Shown: positions 36,495 to 46,231 of the stretch, one piece after another
Layout: the number at the start of each line of letters is the position of its first letter
Position numbering within the stretch: the stretch's first letter is position 1
NCBI GenBank assembly: GCA_002030015.1
Contig: LQBH01000024.1
Location: forward strand, 77,501 to 128,162
Reading direction: 5' to 3'
Length of the DNA: 50,662 nt
From: a delta proteobacterium MLS_D
GTDB taxonomy: Bacteria; Desulfobacterota; Syntrophia; Syntrophales; UBA2210
The notes under the pieces: generated by a model
Database searches by the model: none
What the model was told of the DNA's origin: nothing
What the model saw: the letters and a program-made list of their open reading frames with translations, nothing else
Program-made: the position numbers and the translations under genes

Positions 36495-37508
36495 ATGATC
36501 ATCACTTGCAGGACCTGCGGGAAGGTATTCCATGTAACCGATGATGAACTGCGCCTGAACGACGCCGGGGAAATCGCCTGCCCGGCCTGCGGGACCCTTC
36601 ATGAAACCGGATCGCGGGACAGGCCGGTTGAACGTACGTCGGCCGGCTCAGGTCCGGCGCCGATCTCCGGCACAGCGTTAAAAAAACGCATACTCAGGAC
36701 CGTGGACGAACTGCCGCCCATGCCGGAAGTCGCCCGCAAGGCCCGGCGTCTCCTCGCGGACGAGCGCTCGAGTTTCGGGGATCTCGCGCGGGTCATCGAA
36801 ACCGACCAGGCAATCGCCGCGCGTGTTCTGAAGATCGCCAATTCATCCTACTACGGCTTCGCGAACAGAATTTCTTCCATTCAGCACGCGGCGGCGATGC
36901 TGGGCATGAAAACACTCAACGAACTTTTAACGTTTGCCTGCACCGGCAGCCTGCTGGAAGGCGAACTGACGGGATACGCCATGCGTTCCGGCGACCTGTG
37001 GAAACATTCACTGGCCGTCGCCGCCTGCGCCCGCTCCATCGCTAAGGAGAAAAAGCCCGCCCTCGCCGATGACGCCTTCGCCGCCGGGCTGCTTCACGAC
37101 TGCGGCAAGCTCATCCTTGATCAGTACATCGCCGAGCGTCGCGACTTGTTCACCGCCTTTCTCGCCGAGCCGGAAACATCGTTTCTGGAAGCAGAAAAGG
37201 AACTGCTCGGATTCGATCACGCCGAAATCGCTGCGGAAATCTGTCGAAAATGGCAGATTCCCTCCCCCCTGACCCTGGCCATCAAGGCACACCACAAGCT
37301 GGCGTCGGCGAGCGGGGACAACCTCGCCTCTATCGTGCACGCCGCGGACGCCATAGCACTCATGAGCGGCATCGGTTCGGGCATCGACGGCATGAAATAC
37401 GAGATCGACCCGGTGGTCATGGAAAACCTGCGGATCACCGGAAACGAGATCGGGCTCTACATGGCTGAAGCCCTCGAATTCGTGGAAGAAACCGTGGATA
37501 ACCTGTAA
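36495..37508 (+). CDS. HDOD domain signalling protein with N-terminal zinc ribbon
   Basis: This 337-residue protein begins with a small zinc-ribbon-like region ('CRTCGKVF...CPACGTLH', two CxxC pairs) and continues with an HDOD domain: 'LPPMPEVARKARRLLADERSSFGDLARVIETDQAIAARVLKIANSSYYG', then 'GLLHDCGKLILDQY' and 'AHHKLASASGDNLASIVHAADAIALM'. HDOD proteins are usually regulatory and often lack phosphohydrolase activity; the HD pair in 'LLHDCGK' is retained here. ATG at 36495 has GGGAGGG upstream. Its partner pathway is not shown by the neighbours. Its 3' side borders a repeat array. Confidence 0.88.
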   Translation: MIITCRTCGKVFHVTDDELRLNDAGEIACPACGTLHETGSRDRPVERTSAGSGPAPISGTALKKRILRTVDELPPMPEVARKARRLLADERSSFGDLARVIETDQAIAARVLKIANSSYYGFANRISSIQHAAAMLGMKTLNELLTFACTGSLLEGELTGYAMRSGDLWKHSLAVAACARSIAKEKKPALADDAFAAGLLHDCGKLILDQYIAERRDLFTAFLAEPETSFLEAEKELLGFDHAEIAAEICRKWQIPSPLTLAIKAHHKLASASGDNLASIVHAADAIALMSGIGSGIDGMKYEIDPVVMENLRITGNEIGLYMAEALEFVEETVDNL

Positions 37509-37539
37509 ACGCGCCAGTCAGCGTCTCACCCAAAATAAT

Positions 37540-38115
37540 CACAACCGTTCGCACCAGGAACCACTCGCACTCGCGTACCCTCCAGGAAACCGTTCGTACT
37601 CGTGTGCCCGTCAGGAATCCGTTCGTACTGAGCCCTTCGACGGAGCTCAGGACATGCCTGTCGAAGTGCGGACGGTGGACCTGCAGCGTCAGCCCCGTTC
37701 ATCCTTCGACAGGCTCAGGACGAACGGGGGAGGTAAATCGCGTGCCTGACAGGGCTCAGGACGAACGGGAAATTTCATCGCGCTCAGGGTGAATGGGGGA
37801 TTCCATAAACCGTTCGCACCCGAAACCGTTCGTACTCGTGTGCCCGTCAGGAATCCGTTCGTACTGAGCCCTTCGACGGAGCTCAGGACATGCTTGTCGA
37901 AGTGCGGACGGTGGACCTGCAGCGTCAGCCCCGTTCATCCTTCGACGGTGCTCAGGACGAACGGGGGAGGTAAATCGCGTGCCTGACGGTGCTCAGGATG
38001 AACGGGATATTTCATCACGCTCAGGGTGAATGGGGGATTCCATAAACCGTTCGCACCCGAAACCGTTCGTACTCGTATGCCCGTCAGGGTAGAGCCTGTC
38101 GAAGTACGAACGGCA
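37540..38115. repeat. Tandem array of about 236-base units made of palindromic repeats
   Basis: Two nearly identical units of about 236 bases (starting at about 37591 and 37827) and a truncated third (from about 38064) stand head to tail. Each contains 'cgttcgtactcgtgtgcccg', 'cttcgacggagctcaggaca', 'gtgcggacggtggacctgca' and ends in 'gggggattccataaaccgtt'. Copies differ at few positions. The array fills the 627-base gap between the HDOD and GIY-YIG genes. The short open frames within it repeat with the unit and are not convincing genes. Confidence 0.9.
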
Positions 38116-38135
38116 AGGACCCTGACAAGCCGATT

Positions 38136-38432
38136 CTATTTCCGAAAGTTTCGCTTTGACCGGGCCAGTCGAGATACCTCAGCCCAGTCGCCCCGTATCA
38201 TGGCTTCTTTCTTCTTGCGGTTCCAGCCCTTTATCCTCCGTTCAGACTCCAGGGCTTCCTCGCGAGTTGGAAATTCCTGATGAAAAACACATTCCAGGGG
38301 GCGACGTTTGAAGGTATAGCACGTGGGAATCTTTCCCTCCTGATGCTGGTCAATGCGCTTGTCCAGGTCATCCGTGTGGCCGGTGTAGTAACTCCCGTCG
38401 GAGCAACGAAGAATGTAAACCCAGAATGACAT
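38136..38432 (-). CDS. Small GIY-YIG nuclease family protein
   Basis: This 98-residue protein consists of one GIY-YIG domain: 'MSFWVYILRCSDGSYYTGHTDDLDKRIDQHQEGK', with VYI and YTG in the positions of GIY and YIG, the conserved Arg in 'DKRIDQH', and Glu in 'EEALESERRIKGWNRKKKEAMI'. The spacing from the Tyr motif to the Arg and Glu is normal, so it may be an active nuclease. Proteins like this are common in bacteria and their biological role is generally unsettled. It lies between a large palindromic repeat array (ends 38115) and another short repeat fragment (38500-38522). Confidence 0.85.
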   Translation of the reverse strand: MSFWVYILRCSDGSYYTGHTDDLDKRIDQHQEGKIPTCYTFKRRPLECVFHQEFPTREEALESERRIKGWNRKKKEAMIRGDWAEVSRLARSKRNFRK

Positions 38433-38499
38433 TTTTCTATTTCATTCCTTTTGCCGTCCGTTCCGCATACTTCGCATGTCACTTCAGGAACAGGATTGA

Positions 38500-38522
38500 G
38501 CTCCAGTCGAAGTGCGGACGGA
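38500..38522. repeat. Single fragment of the palindromic repeat family
   Basis: A short piece, 'ctccagtcgaagtgcggacg', matches the 'gtcgaagtgcggacggtgga' part of the tandem unit at 37540-38115. It sits between the GIY-YIG gene and the end of waaA. Confidence 0.5.
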
Positions 38523-38542
38523 GGAATTCCCCCTATCCGAAC

Positions 38543-39853
38543 CTAGAGCCCCAAACTCCTGCTGATCATCTCCGCGTACCGCGCGGCGGCGCCCTGGTTT
38601 TCCTCGACAACCCGCCGTCCCGCTTCTCCCCGCCTGCGACGACCTTCCGGATCGAGCACGAGTTCGCGCAGCCGTGCTTCCAGTTCCCCGCCGTTCCGGA
38701 CGGCGATGCCGCCGCCGGCCTCGTCGAGGCGCCGTCCCTCACTGCTGAAATCATCCATGAAGGGTCCGTGAAGTACCACCTTGCCCCAGGCGGCGGGCTC
38801 CAGTACATTTTGCCCTCCCCGGGGCACCAGGCTGCCTCCGCAGAACACGACCGCGGCCACCGAGTAGAGGCTGAAAAGGCGTCCCATGACATCTGCTACG
38901 ATCACCGGCGCTCGGGCATCGCCCGTCCCTTCTTCGACGGCCGTCAGCGTGGTCGCCGCGCATCCGCGGTTCCGGAGCATCATCAGGAGACCGGCGGCCC
39001 GGTCAACGTGACGGGGCGCCAGGATGAGCCGCAGTCCCGGCACGCGTTCTCGCAACTTCAGGCAGGCGTCGACGACCAGGGTTTCCTCCCCCTCGTGGGT
39101 ACTGCCGGCGACGATCATCGGCGTGTCGTCGTCGATGAACAGCAGGCGAGCCGTCGCTTCGCGCACGGCGGGATCGGCCCGTTCCGTCAGGTCGTCGTAC
39201 TTGGTGTTGCCCAGCACGAATACACGTGAAGGATTCATTCCCAGTTTCCGCAGCCGCTCTCCGTCGGTTTCGGAAATCACGCCGGCGGCGTCCATCCTGC
39301 CCAGCACGTCCTTCCAGAAAAATTTTGTTGCCCGATACTTCCTGAAGGACCGGGGCGACAGGCGACCGTTCACCATGACCACTTTCACGGAACGCTCGCT
39401 GCAGATCCTGATGAAATTGGGCCAGAGTTCCGTCTCCACGGTAACGAACACGTCCGGGGCGACACGATCCATGACGCCCCGTATAACCCATGGAATATCA
39501 AGGGGAAAATAAAACCACGCCGACGCTTCGGGAACAAGTCGGCGAGCCGCTTCCTGGCCCGTTTCGGTACTGGTGGAAAGGAACAGCGCCCCCGTCGGAT
39601 AGAACTTTCGCAGACGCGCCACGACGGCGGCGGCGGCGTTTACCTCGCCTACTGAAACGGCGTGAATCCACACACGGGGACTGCCGTCCGTGACCGTGAA
39701 TGTGTCCGCGGGGTGAAATCCCAGCTTGGGTCCCACGCTTTTCCGGTACTTGCCCGACGCCAGAATGCGCCAGGCGTACCAGGGACCCAGCACCATCGCC
39801 GCACCTGCAAGCAACGTATTGTAGAGGATCATTTTCATGGTGAAAATCTGCAT
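38543..39853 (-). CDS. waaA: 3-deoxy-D-manno-octulosonic acid (KDO) transferase
   Basis: WaaA/KdtA transfers KDO from CMP-KDO to lipid A precursor at the inner face of the cytoplasmic membrane. The protein has an N-terminal membrane anchor ('LYNTLLAGAAMVLGPWYAW'), the acceptor-side catalytic motif 'WIHAVSVGEVNAA', 'VTVETELWPNFI', 'VNGRLSPRSFRKY', and the donor-side block 'VFCGGSLVPRGGQNVLEPAAWGKVVLHGPFMDDF'. The start is uncertain: ATG codons at 39853 and 39838 both lack a clear ribosome-binding site, and a TTG at 39877 is less likely. With lpxC it shows a full lipopolysaccharide-type outer membrane. Confidence 0.93.
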   Translation of the reverse strand: MQIFTMKMILYNTLLAGAAMVLGPWYAWRILASGKYRKSVGPKLGFHPADTFTVTDGSPRVWIHAVSVGEVNAAAAVVARLRKFYPTGALFLSTSTETGQEAARRLVPEASAWFYFPLDIPWVIRGVMDRVAPDVFVTVETELWPNFIRICSERSVKVVMVNGRLSPRSFRKYRATKFFWKDVLGRMDAAGVISETDGERLRKLGMNPSRVFVLGNTKYDDLTERADPAVREATARLLFIDDDTPMIVAGSTHEGEETLVVDACLKLRERVPGLRLILAPRHVDRAAGLLMMLRNRGCAATTLTAVEEGTGDARAPVIVADVMGRLFSLYSVAAVVFCGGSLVPRGGQNVLEPAAWGKVVLHGPFMDDFSSEGRRLDEAGGGIAVRNGGELEARLRELVLDPEGRRRRGEAGRRVVEENQGAAARYAEMISRSLGL

Positions 39854-39990
39854 AACACGGCCCGTCGCGTGGCGCAACTCCGGAGCGCGCGTGAGGGGCG
39901 AATGCGGTTGACAGAAGAAAAAGCCCTGTAGTAAAAAGGTGATGCGAGCGACGCCGACCGGAAAAAGCGCGCCCCGGAAAGGATACTGCC

Positions 39991-40728
39991 ATGAAGATGA
40001 ACCGTTTCGCTTTCGCCGTCGCCGTGGTTCTGCTCGCGGCGCTGCTGGCGGCCGGGTGCGCCCGTTATGACCGGAAAGTGGTCCCCTTCAGAATGCCCGA
40101 CGCCTACCCCAACATGGTAACAGCCGCTGGCGCCGCCATAGCCGCCGAGGCCTTCAGCGACTCCAGCGCCGCCCACGACGCGTTCGGGTTCGATATTCTC
40201 GGCGCGGGGGTGATGCCCGTGCAGGTTGTATTCGATAACCGAGGCGGCCATTCACTTGAAATTATTCCTGAACGCACCTACCTGGTTGACCGCGACCGGA
40301 ATCTCTGGCCCGTTCTCGAGGCGAATCTCGCCTATGACCGAATCGCGAAGAAAACCAGGTACGGTGAAGTGGCCCCGCGGGGGGCGACGTCGGGTCTGCT
40401 CGGCGCTGCCGGAGGCGCGATAATCGGCGCCGCCGTGGGAATCGTGACGGGTGAAAACGTGGGTGAAGCGGCAGGCAAGGGAGCGGCTGTGGGAGGAGCG
40501 GCGGGCGCCGTCATGGGCGGCGCCGGCGGCGTATCCGACGGAGAGGTGCGGCGTCAGATCGGCGAGGACCTGCACACCAGGAACCTGGAGCGAAAACCGG
40601 TGCCGCCCGGCGATGTAGCCCACGGATTCATCTTCTTTCCCGGCGAAGCGAACAAACCGGCGGAGCTTCGCCTGTCGCTGAGAGAGACCGACACGGGCAC
40701 CGTGCATTCACTGGTCCTGGCCTTTTGA
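39991..40728 (+). CDS. Glycine-zipper lipoprotein
   Basis: This is a 245-residue predicted lipoprotein of unknown function. A type II signal peptide ('FAVAVVLLAALLAAGC', lipobox AAGC) is followed by a beta-rich region ('AGVMPVQVVFDNRGGHSLEIIPERTYLVDRD'), a long glycine-zipper segment around residues 130-180 ('GLLGAAGGAIIGAAVGIVTG', 'GAAVGGAAGAVMGGAGG') that could insert in a membrane, and a C-terminal beta domain ('HGFIFFPGEANKPAELRLSL'). AAAGGA lies 7 bases before ATG. A TTGACA at 39908 may be part of its promoter, with a poor -10. It precedes rpe by 82 bases. Confidence 0.85.
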   Translation: MKMNRFAFAVAVVLLAALLAAGCARYDRKVVPFRMPDAYPNMVTAAGAAIAAEAFSDSSAAHDAFGFDILGAGVMPVQVVFDNRGGHSLEIIPERTYLVDRDRNLWPVLEANLAYDRIAKKTRYGEVAPRGATSGLLGAAGGAIIGAAVGIVTGENVGEAAGKGAAVGGAAGAVMGGAGGVSDGEVRRQIGEDLHTRNLERKPVPPGDVAHGFIFFPGEANKPAELRLSLRETDTGTVHSLVLAF

Positions 40729-40810
40729 ACGGGACGGAACGGACGGACGATTATTTCGCGATGGCACAGCCGCGCGTCATCATGATACACGTCAACAACC
40801 AGGAAATTTC

Positions 40811-41476
40811 ATGAAAAAAATAGCACCTTCGATATTATCGGCGGACTTCGCCCGTCTGGGCAGCGAGATCGCCGCCGTGGAAACGGCCGGCGCCGACCTG
40901 ATTCACGTGGACGTTATGGACGGCCGGTTCGTCCCGAATCTCACCATCGGTCCCCCCATCATCCGGTCCGTCAGAAAAACAACGAAGCTGCCCCTGGACG
41001 TGCACCTGATGATCGAGCGTCCCGAGCGTTCTCTGGACCAGTATATCGACGCGGGAAGCGATATCATCACCGTGCACGCGGAGGCGTCGATACACCTGCA
41101 CCGGGTCGTCCAGGCGATCAGGGAAGGCGGCTGCAAGGCGGGCGTGTCACTGAACCCTTCCACGCCGCTGTCGGTCCTTGACTGCATCATCGACGACATT
41201 GATCTATTGCTTGTCATGACGGTGAACCCCGGTTTCGGCGGCCAGGCATTCATAGACGCCATGCTGCCCAAGATCGCCCGCGCCCGAGAATTTATCGACA
41301 GGCGCAAGCCTTCGGTCGTTCTGGAAGTGGACGGCGGCGTCAACGTGGACAATATCGCCGCCATCGCGGGGGCGGGCGCCGACGTGCTCGTGGCCGGATC
41401 GGCCGTGTTTCACAGCAACGACTACGGGGAGACGATCAACCTCATGCGGCGGCGGCTGGACTTGATGCCGCGATGA
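40811..41476 (+). CDS. rpe: Ribulose-phosphate 3-epimerase
   Basis: Rpe interconverts ribulose 5-phosphate and xylulose 5-phosphate. The 221-residue TIM barrel shows all family blocks: 'IAPSILSADFARLGSEIAAVETAGADLIHVDVMDGRFVPNLTIGP' with the metal-site residues, 'LDVHLMI', 'MTVNPGFGGQAFI', and the phosphate-binding 'EVDGGVNVDNIAAIAGAGADVLVAGSAVF'. AGGAAA lies 5 bases before the ATG. A methyltransferase gene follows after 22 bases. Confidence 0.97.
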   Translation: MKKIAPSILSADFARLGSEIAAVETAGADLIHVDVMDGRFVPNLTIGPPIIRSVRKTTKLPLDVHLMIERPERSLDQYIDAGSDIITVHAEASIHLHRVVQAIREGGCKAGVSLNPSTPLSVLDCIIDDIDLLLVMTVNPGFGGQAFIDAMLPKIARAREFIDRRKPSVVLEVDGGVNVDNIAAIAGAGADVLVAGSAVFHSNDYGETINLMRRRLDLMPR

Positions 41477-41498
41477 ACCGAATCGACGGATTATCTGT

Positions 41499-42170
41499 AT
41501 GAATATTCACGATATACTGAGCCGCGACATCAAGGGTTTTCTGGACAACGCGGAGGCGGTGAGGCTGTACGAGCTGGCGCGGGAAGCGTCACTCCTGGGC
41601 CCGTGCCTGGAGATCGGCGGCTATTGCGGAAAATCGACCGCCTGCATGGCACTGGGATGCCGGGAGCGGGGAACGGTCCTCTTTTCCGTCGATCACCACC
41701 GGGGTTCGGAAGAACAGCAACCCGGCGAGGAATACTTCGATCCCGACCTTCTCGATCCGGCAACCGGCATGATTGATACCTTTCGTTTTTTCAGGGCGAC
41801 AATCAGTGAACTGGGTATCGACGACACGGTGGTGCCCGTCGTCTCAGCCTCCGAGCCGGCGGCCCGTTGCTGGCGGACACCGCTGTCACTGGTCTTCATC
41901 GACGGCGGTCACGCGCTGGAAACGGTTTTCCGTGATTACGCCTGCTGGTCGCCGCATGTGCTTCCCGGGGGATATCTCGCCATGCATGACATTTTCCCGG
42001 ATCCGGCCGACGGCGGCCAGGCGCCCTGGCAGGTGTATCGCACGGCGCTTGCCTCGGGACTTTTCAAGGAACTGCCGCGCGTTAAAACTCTGGGAATACT
42101 TCAAAGGATCAACCCGTCATCCGATGAATGCCGCGCGCCGGAGACGCGGTCGGGACACGACGGGGATTGA
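41499..42170 (+). CDS. Class I SAM-dependent methyltransferase (Methyltransf_24-like)
   Basis: This 223-residue protein has the SAM-binding motif I 'CLEIGGYCGKSTACMALGC', an acidic strand end 'LFSVDHHRGSEE', and the later 'PLSLVFIDGGHALETVFRDYACWSPHVLPGGYLAMHD' block that I associate with Methyltransf_24. The substrate is unknown. The core is complete. It lies 22 bases after rpe and 77 bases before the phosphate transporter on the same strand, so the three may be cotranscribed. Confidence 0.82.
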   Translation: MNIHDILSRDIKGFLDNAEAVRLYELAREASLLGPCLEIGGYCGKSTACMALGCRERGTVLFSVDHHRGSEEQQPGEEYFDPDLLDPATGMIDTFRFFRATISELGIDDTVVPVVSASEPAARCWRTPLSLVFIDGGHALETVFRDYACWSPHVLPGGYLAMHDIFPDPADGGQAPWQVYRTALASGLFKELPRVKTLGILQRINPSSDECRAPETRSGHDGD

Positions 42171-42247
42171 CCGCATGCCGTCCACCGGCGGCGGCGCACT
42201 TTCTGATTGACGCCGGACGCACCCTCTGGTAACACCGTTTGTCCGCC

Positions 42248-43912
42248 ATGGACAAAACCGTGACGGCGACGATAACGTCAAATTCGGCGGCGGATACATT
42301 CTCCATGGAACTCCAGACATTCCTCGGCATTGTCGGCGGTCTCGGGCTGTTCGTCTATGGAATGTCCCTTTTCAGCGACGCCCTTCAGAAAGGCTCCCAC
42401 GGTCTTCTCAAAAGCATGCTGGAACCTCTGACGGTCGAACGGTTCAAGTCCGTTCTCGTGGGTACGGGGGCGGCCGCCGTCATACAGAGTTCGTCCGCGG
42501 CGGCGGTAACGGTCAGCGGTTTCCTGAACGCCGGCATCATCCAGCTCCCCGCGGCCCTCGCCGTGATGACCGGCGCCAATATCGGGACCACTGTGACGGC
42601 GCATATTCTCGCCTCCCGGCTGACCGGCGTGGCGCCGCTCTTTGTTTTCGCCGGCGCGTTGTATTATTTTTTCGGAAGGAAGGCTCGGCAGAAAAACCAG
42701 GCTCTCGCCGTTTTCGGGTTCGGCGCCTTATTTATCGGTCTTGCCATGATGAGTTCCGCTGTTCATGATTTGGCGGAAATCACGGCCGTAGATAATTTTT
42801 TCCTCGCCCTTGCCGGGCTTCCACCGGTCACCATCCTGGCAGGCGTTGTTCTCGCCGTGATACTGAGAAGCGGCAGTACGGCGATGGGACTGGTCATCGC
42901 CTTCGCCCTGGGCGGTCTGATCGATCTTACCCTGTCACTCTATCTCGTTTTCGGAATTAACCTGGGGGGCGCCCTGAATATCCTGATTTCAGAAACCGGC
43001 ACCTATCCCGCCGGCGTGCGACTGGCCCTGGGCAACCTCCTTTTTAACGCGGCGGGCCTGGCGGCCGCCGTCATCATGGCTCCCCTGTACCTTGAACAGT
43101 TGCCGCTTCTATCGGGACACCTGCCGCGCCAGATAGCCCTGGCCCACACGTTTTTCAACGTAGTCGTCCTGGCGTTTTTTCTGCTCCTGGCGCCGATAGC
43201 CGTGAAAGCACTGAAATGGACCGTCCCGGGTGAAAGCGACAGAAAACAGGAGATCCGTTACCTTAATGAAAGCCTGATATCAACGCCTTACCTGGCTCTC
43301 ATGGCGGTTATCAAGGAACTGACGGTGATGCTTTCCATCTGCCGGGGCATGCTCGATAAGGCGGAGGCATGCATCGTGGCCTACAACCACAAGATCAAGA
43401 ACGAACTGATCTTCGACGAGGAATCCGTTGATGAAATGCAGAAAAATATCACCGCTTACCTGGTTGAAATAACCAGGAACGACCTGACTGACCGACAGCG
43501 AAGGCTGATTCCGGCCCTCCTGCACAGCGTGAACGACCTTGAAAAAGTCGGCGATTACTGTGAAAACATTGTCATCCTGGCCCAGCGGCTTTCCGAAGAA
43601 AACCTCGCATTTTCGGGTAATGCCCGGGAAGAACTGGAACGTCTCTTCGCGAAAACAAGAACCATGATGAAACACACGCTGCACGCCGTCGAAAGCAACG
43701 ACCGCGAGGCGGCGCAAATCACCCTCACCATCAGGAAGGAAATCGACGAACTCATCGAACGGTACAAACTGAGCCACGTGACGCGTCTCGAAACGGGTGC
43801 CTGCACAAGCGAACCGGGACTCGTTTTTTCCGATGTTCTTACCGACCTGGACCGTATCAACGGTCACCTCCTGAATATAACCAAGGGGGTCCTCCACATG
43901 GGCAAGCGCTGA
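42248..43912 (+). CDS. Na/phosphate cotransporter with C-terminal PhoU-like domain
   Basis: This 554-residue NptA/YjbB-type protein has eight or so hydrophobic segments in its first 335 residues and a helical PhoU-like domain in the last 200. The first transport repeat has the signature 'AAAVIQSSSAAAVTVSGFLNAG'. The matching position of the second repeat reads 'AVILRSGSTAMGLVIAFALGG', so the usual QSSS is RSGS. The PhoU part contains paired helical repeats with 'LLHSVNDLEKVGDYCENIVILA'. Start is uncertain: ATG at 42248 was chosen, with an alternative at 42305 beginning 'MELQTFLGIVGG'. It probably moves phosphate across the cytoplasmic membrane. Confidence 0.88.
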   Translation: MDKTVTATITSNSAADTFSMELQTFLGIVGGLGLFVYGMSLFSDALQKGSHGLLKSMLEPLTVERFKSVLVGTGAAAVIQSSSAAAVTVSGFLNAGIIQLPAALAVMTGANIGTTVTAHILASRLTGVAPLFVFAGALYYFFGRKARQKNQALAVFGFGALFIGLAMMSSAVHDLAEITAVDNFFLALAGLPPVTILAGVVLAVILRSGSTAMGLVIAFALGGLIDLTLSLYLVFGINLGGALNILISETGTYPAGVRLALGNLLFNAAGLAAAVIMAPLYLEQLPLLSGHLPRQIALAHTFFNVVVLAFFLLLAPIAVKALKWTVPGESDRKQEIRYLNESLISTPYLALMAVIKELTVMLSICRGMLDKAEACIVAYNHKIKNELIFDEESVDEMQKNITAYLVEITRNDLTDRQRRLIPALLHSVNDLEKVGDYCENIVILAQRLSEENLAFSGNAREELERLFAKTRTMMKHTLHAVESNDREAAQITLTIRKEIDELIERYKLSHVTRLETGACTSEPGLVFSDVLTDLDRINGHLLNITKGVLHMGKR

Positions 43913-43960
43913 AAAACAGCCTTCCCTGCAAAAAAAATAGCCGGCAATCTCTTTCTTCCC

Positions 43961-43988
43961 TTGACAGGGCCCGTTTGATGTTTATGTT
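43961..43988 (+). promoter_or_regulatory. Sigma70-type promoter for groESL
   Basis: TTGACA (43961-43966) and TATGTT (43983-43988) are 16 bases apart, about 80 bases before the groES ATG. I saw no CIRCE (TTAGCACTC-N9-GAGTGCTAA) element between promoter and gene. Confidence 0.6.
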
Positions 43989-44065
43989 ATGGCCAATCGA
44001 TTCGATCCATAAGGATTTTATTGTCTTAAATCAAAACATTGTTCGAGGAAAGGAGAGTCAGCAAG

Positions 44066-46020
<1,955 letters not shown>

Positions 46021-46056
46021 CAGACACCGGTAACAAGGAAATCATCGTGACGAGCA

Positions 46057-46088
46057 AGGGGCCTTCCTGCGGGAGGGTCCCTTTTTTT
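46057..46088 (+). terminator. Rho-independent terminator of groESL
   Basis: An 11-base-pair stem (AGGGGCCTTCC with GGAGGGTCCCT, two G-U pairs) with a 4-base loop is followed by a run of seven T. It begins 37 bases after the groEL stop. Confidence 0.88.
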
Positions 46089-46231
46089 ATGCCGCCGCCG
46101 ACAATACGCTAATCACCGCGCACGGCGGTTTGCGACCTTTAGTGCCTGTTTTCAGAAACGTATTTGGCTATTGCCTGCCTCACGCGGGATGTGATATAGG
46201 GACGCCCTATCAAAGCTGCCAGGAGTCATCC

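Noticed and set aside
37590-38110. CRISPR-like reading of the repeat array
   Set aside because: Units are about 236 bases with internal palindromes and no regular short repeat and unique spacer pattern, and no cas genes are present.
43989-44065. CIRCE operator upstream of groES
   Set aside because: The sequence does not contain the TTAGCACTC inverted repeat, even allowing a few mismatches.
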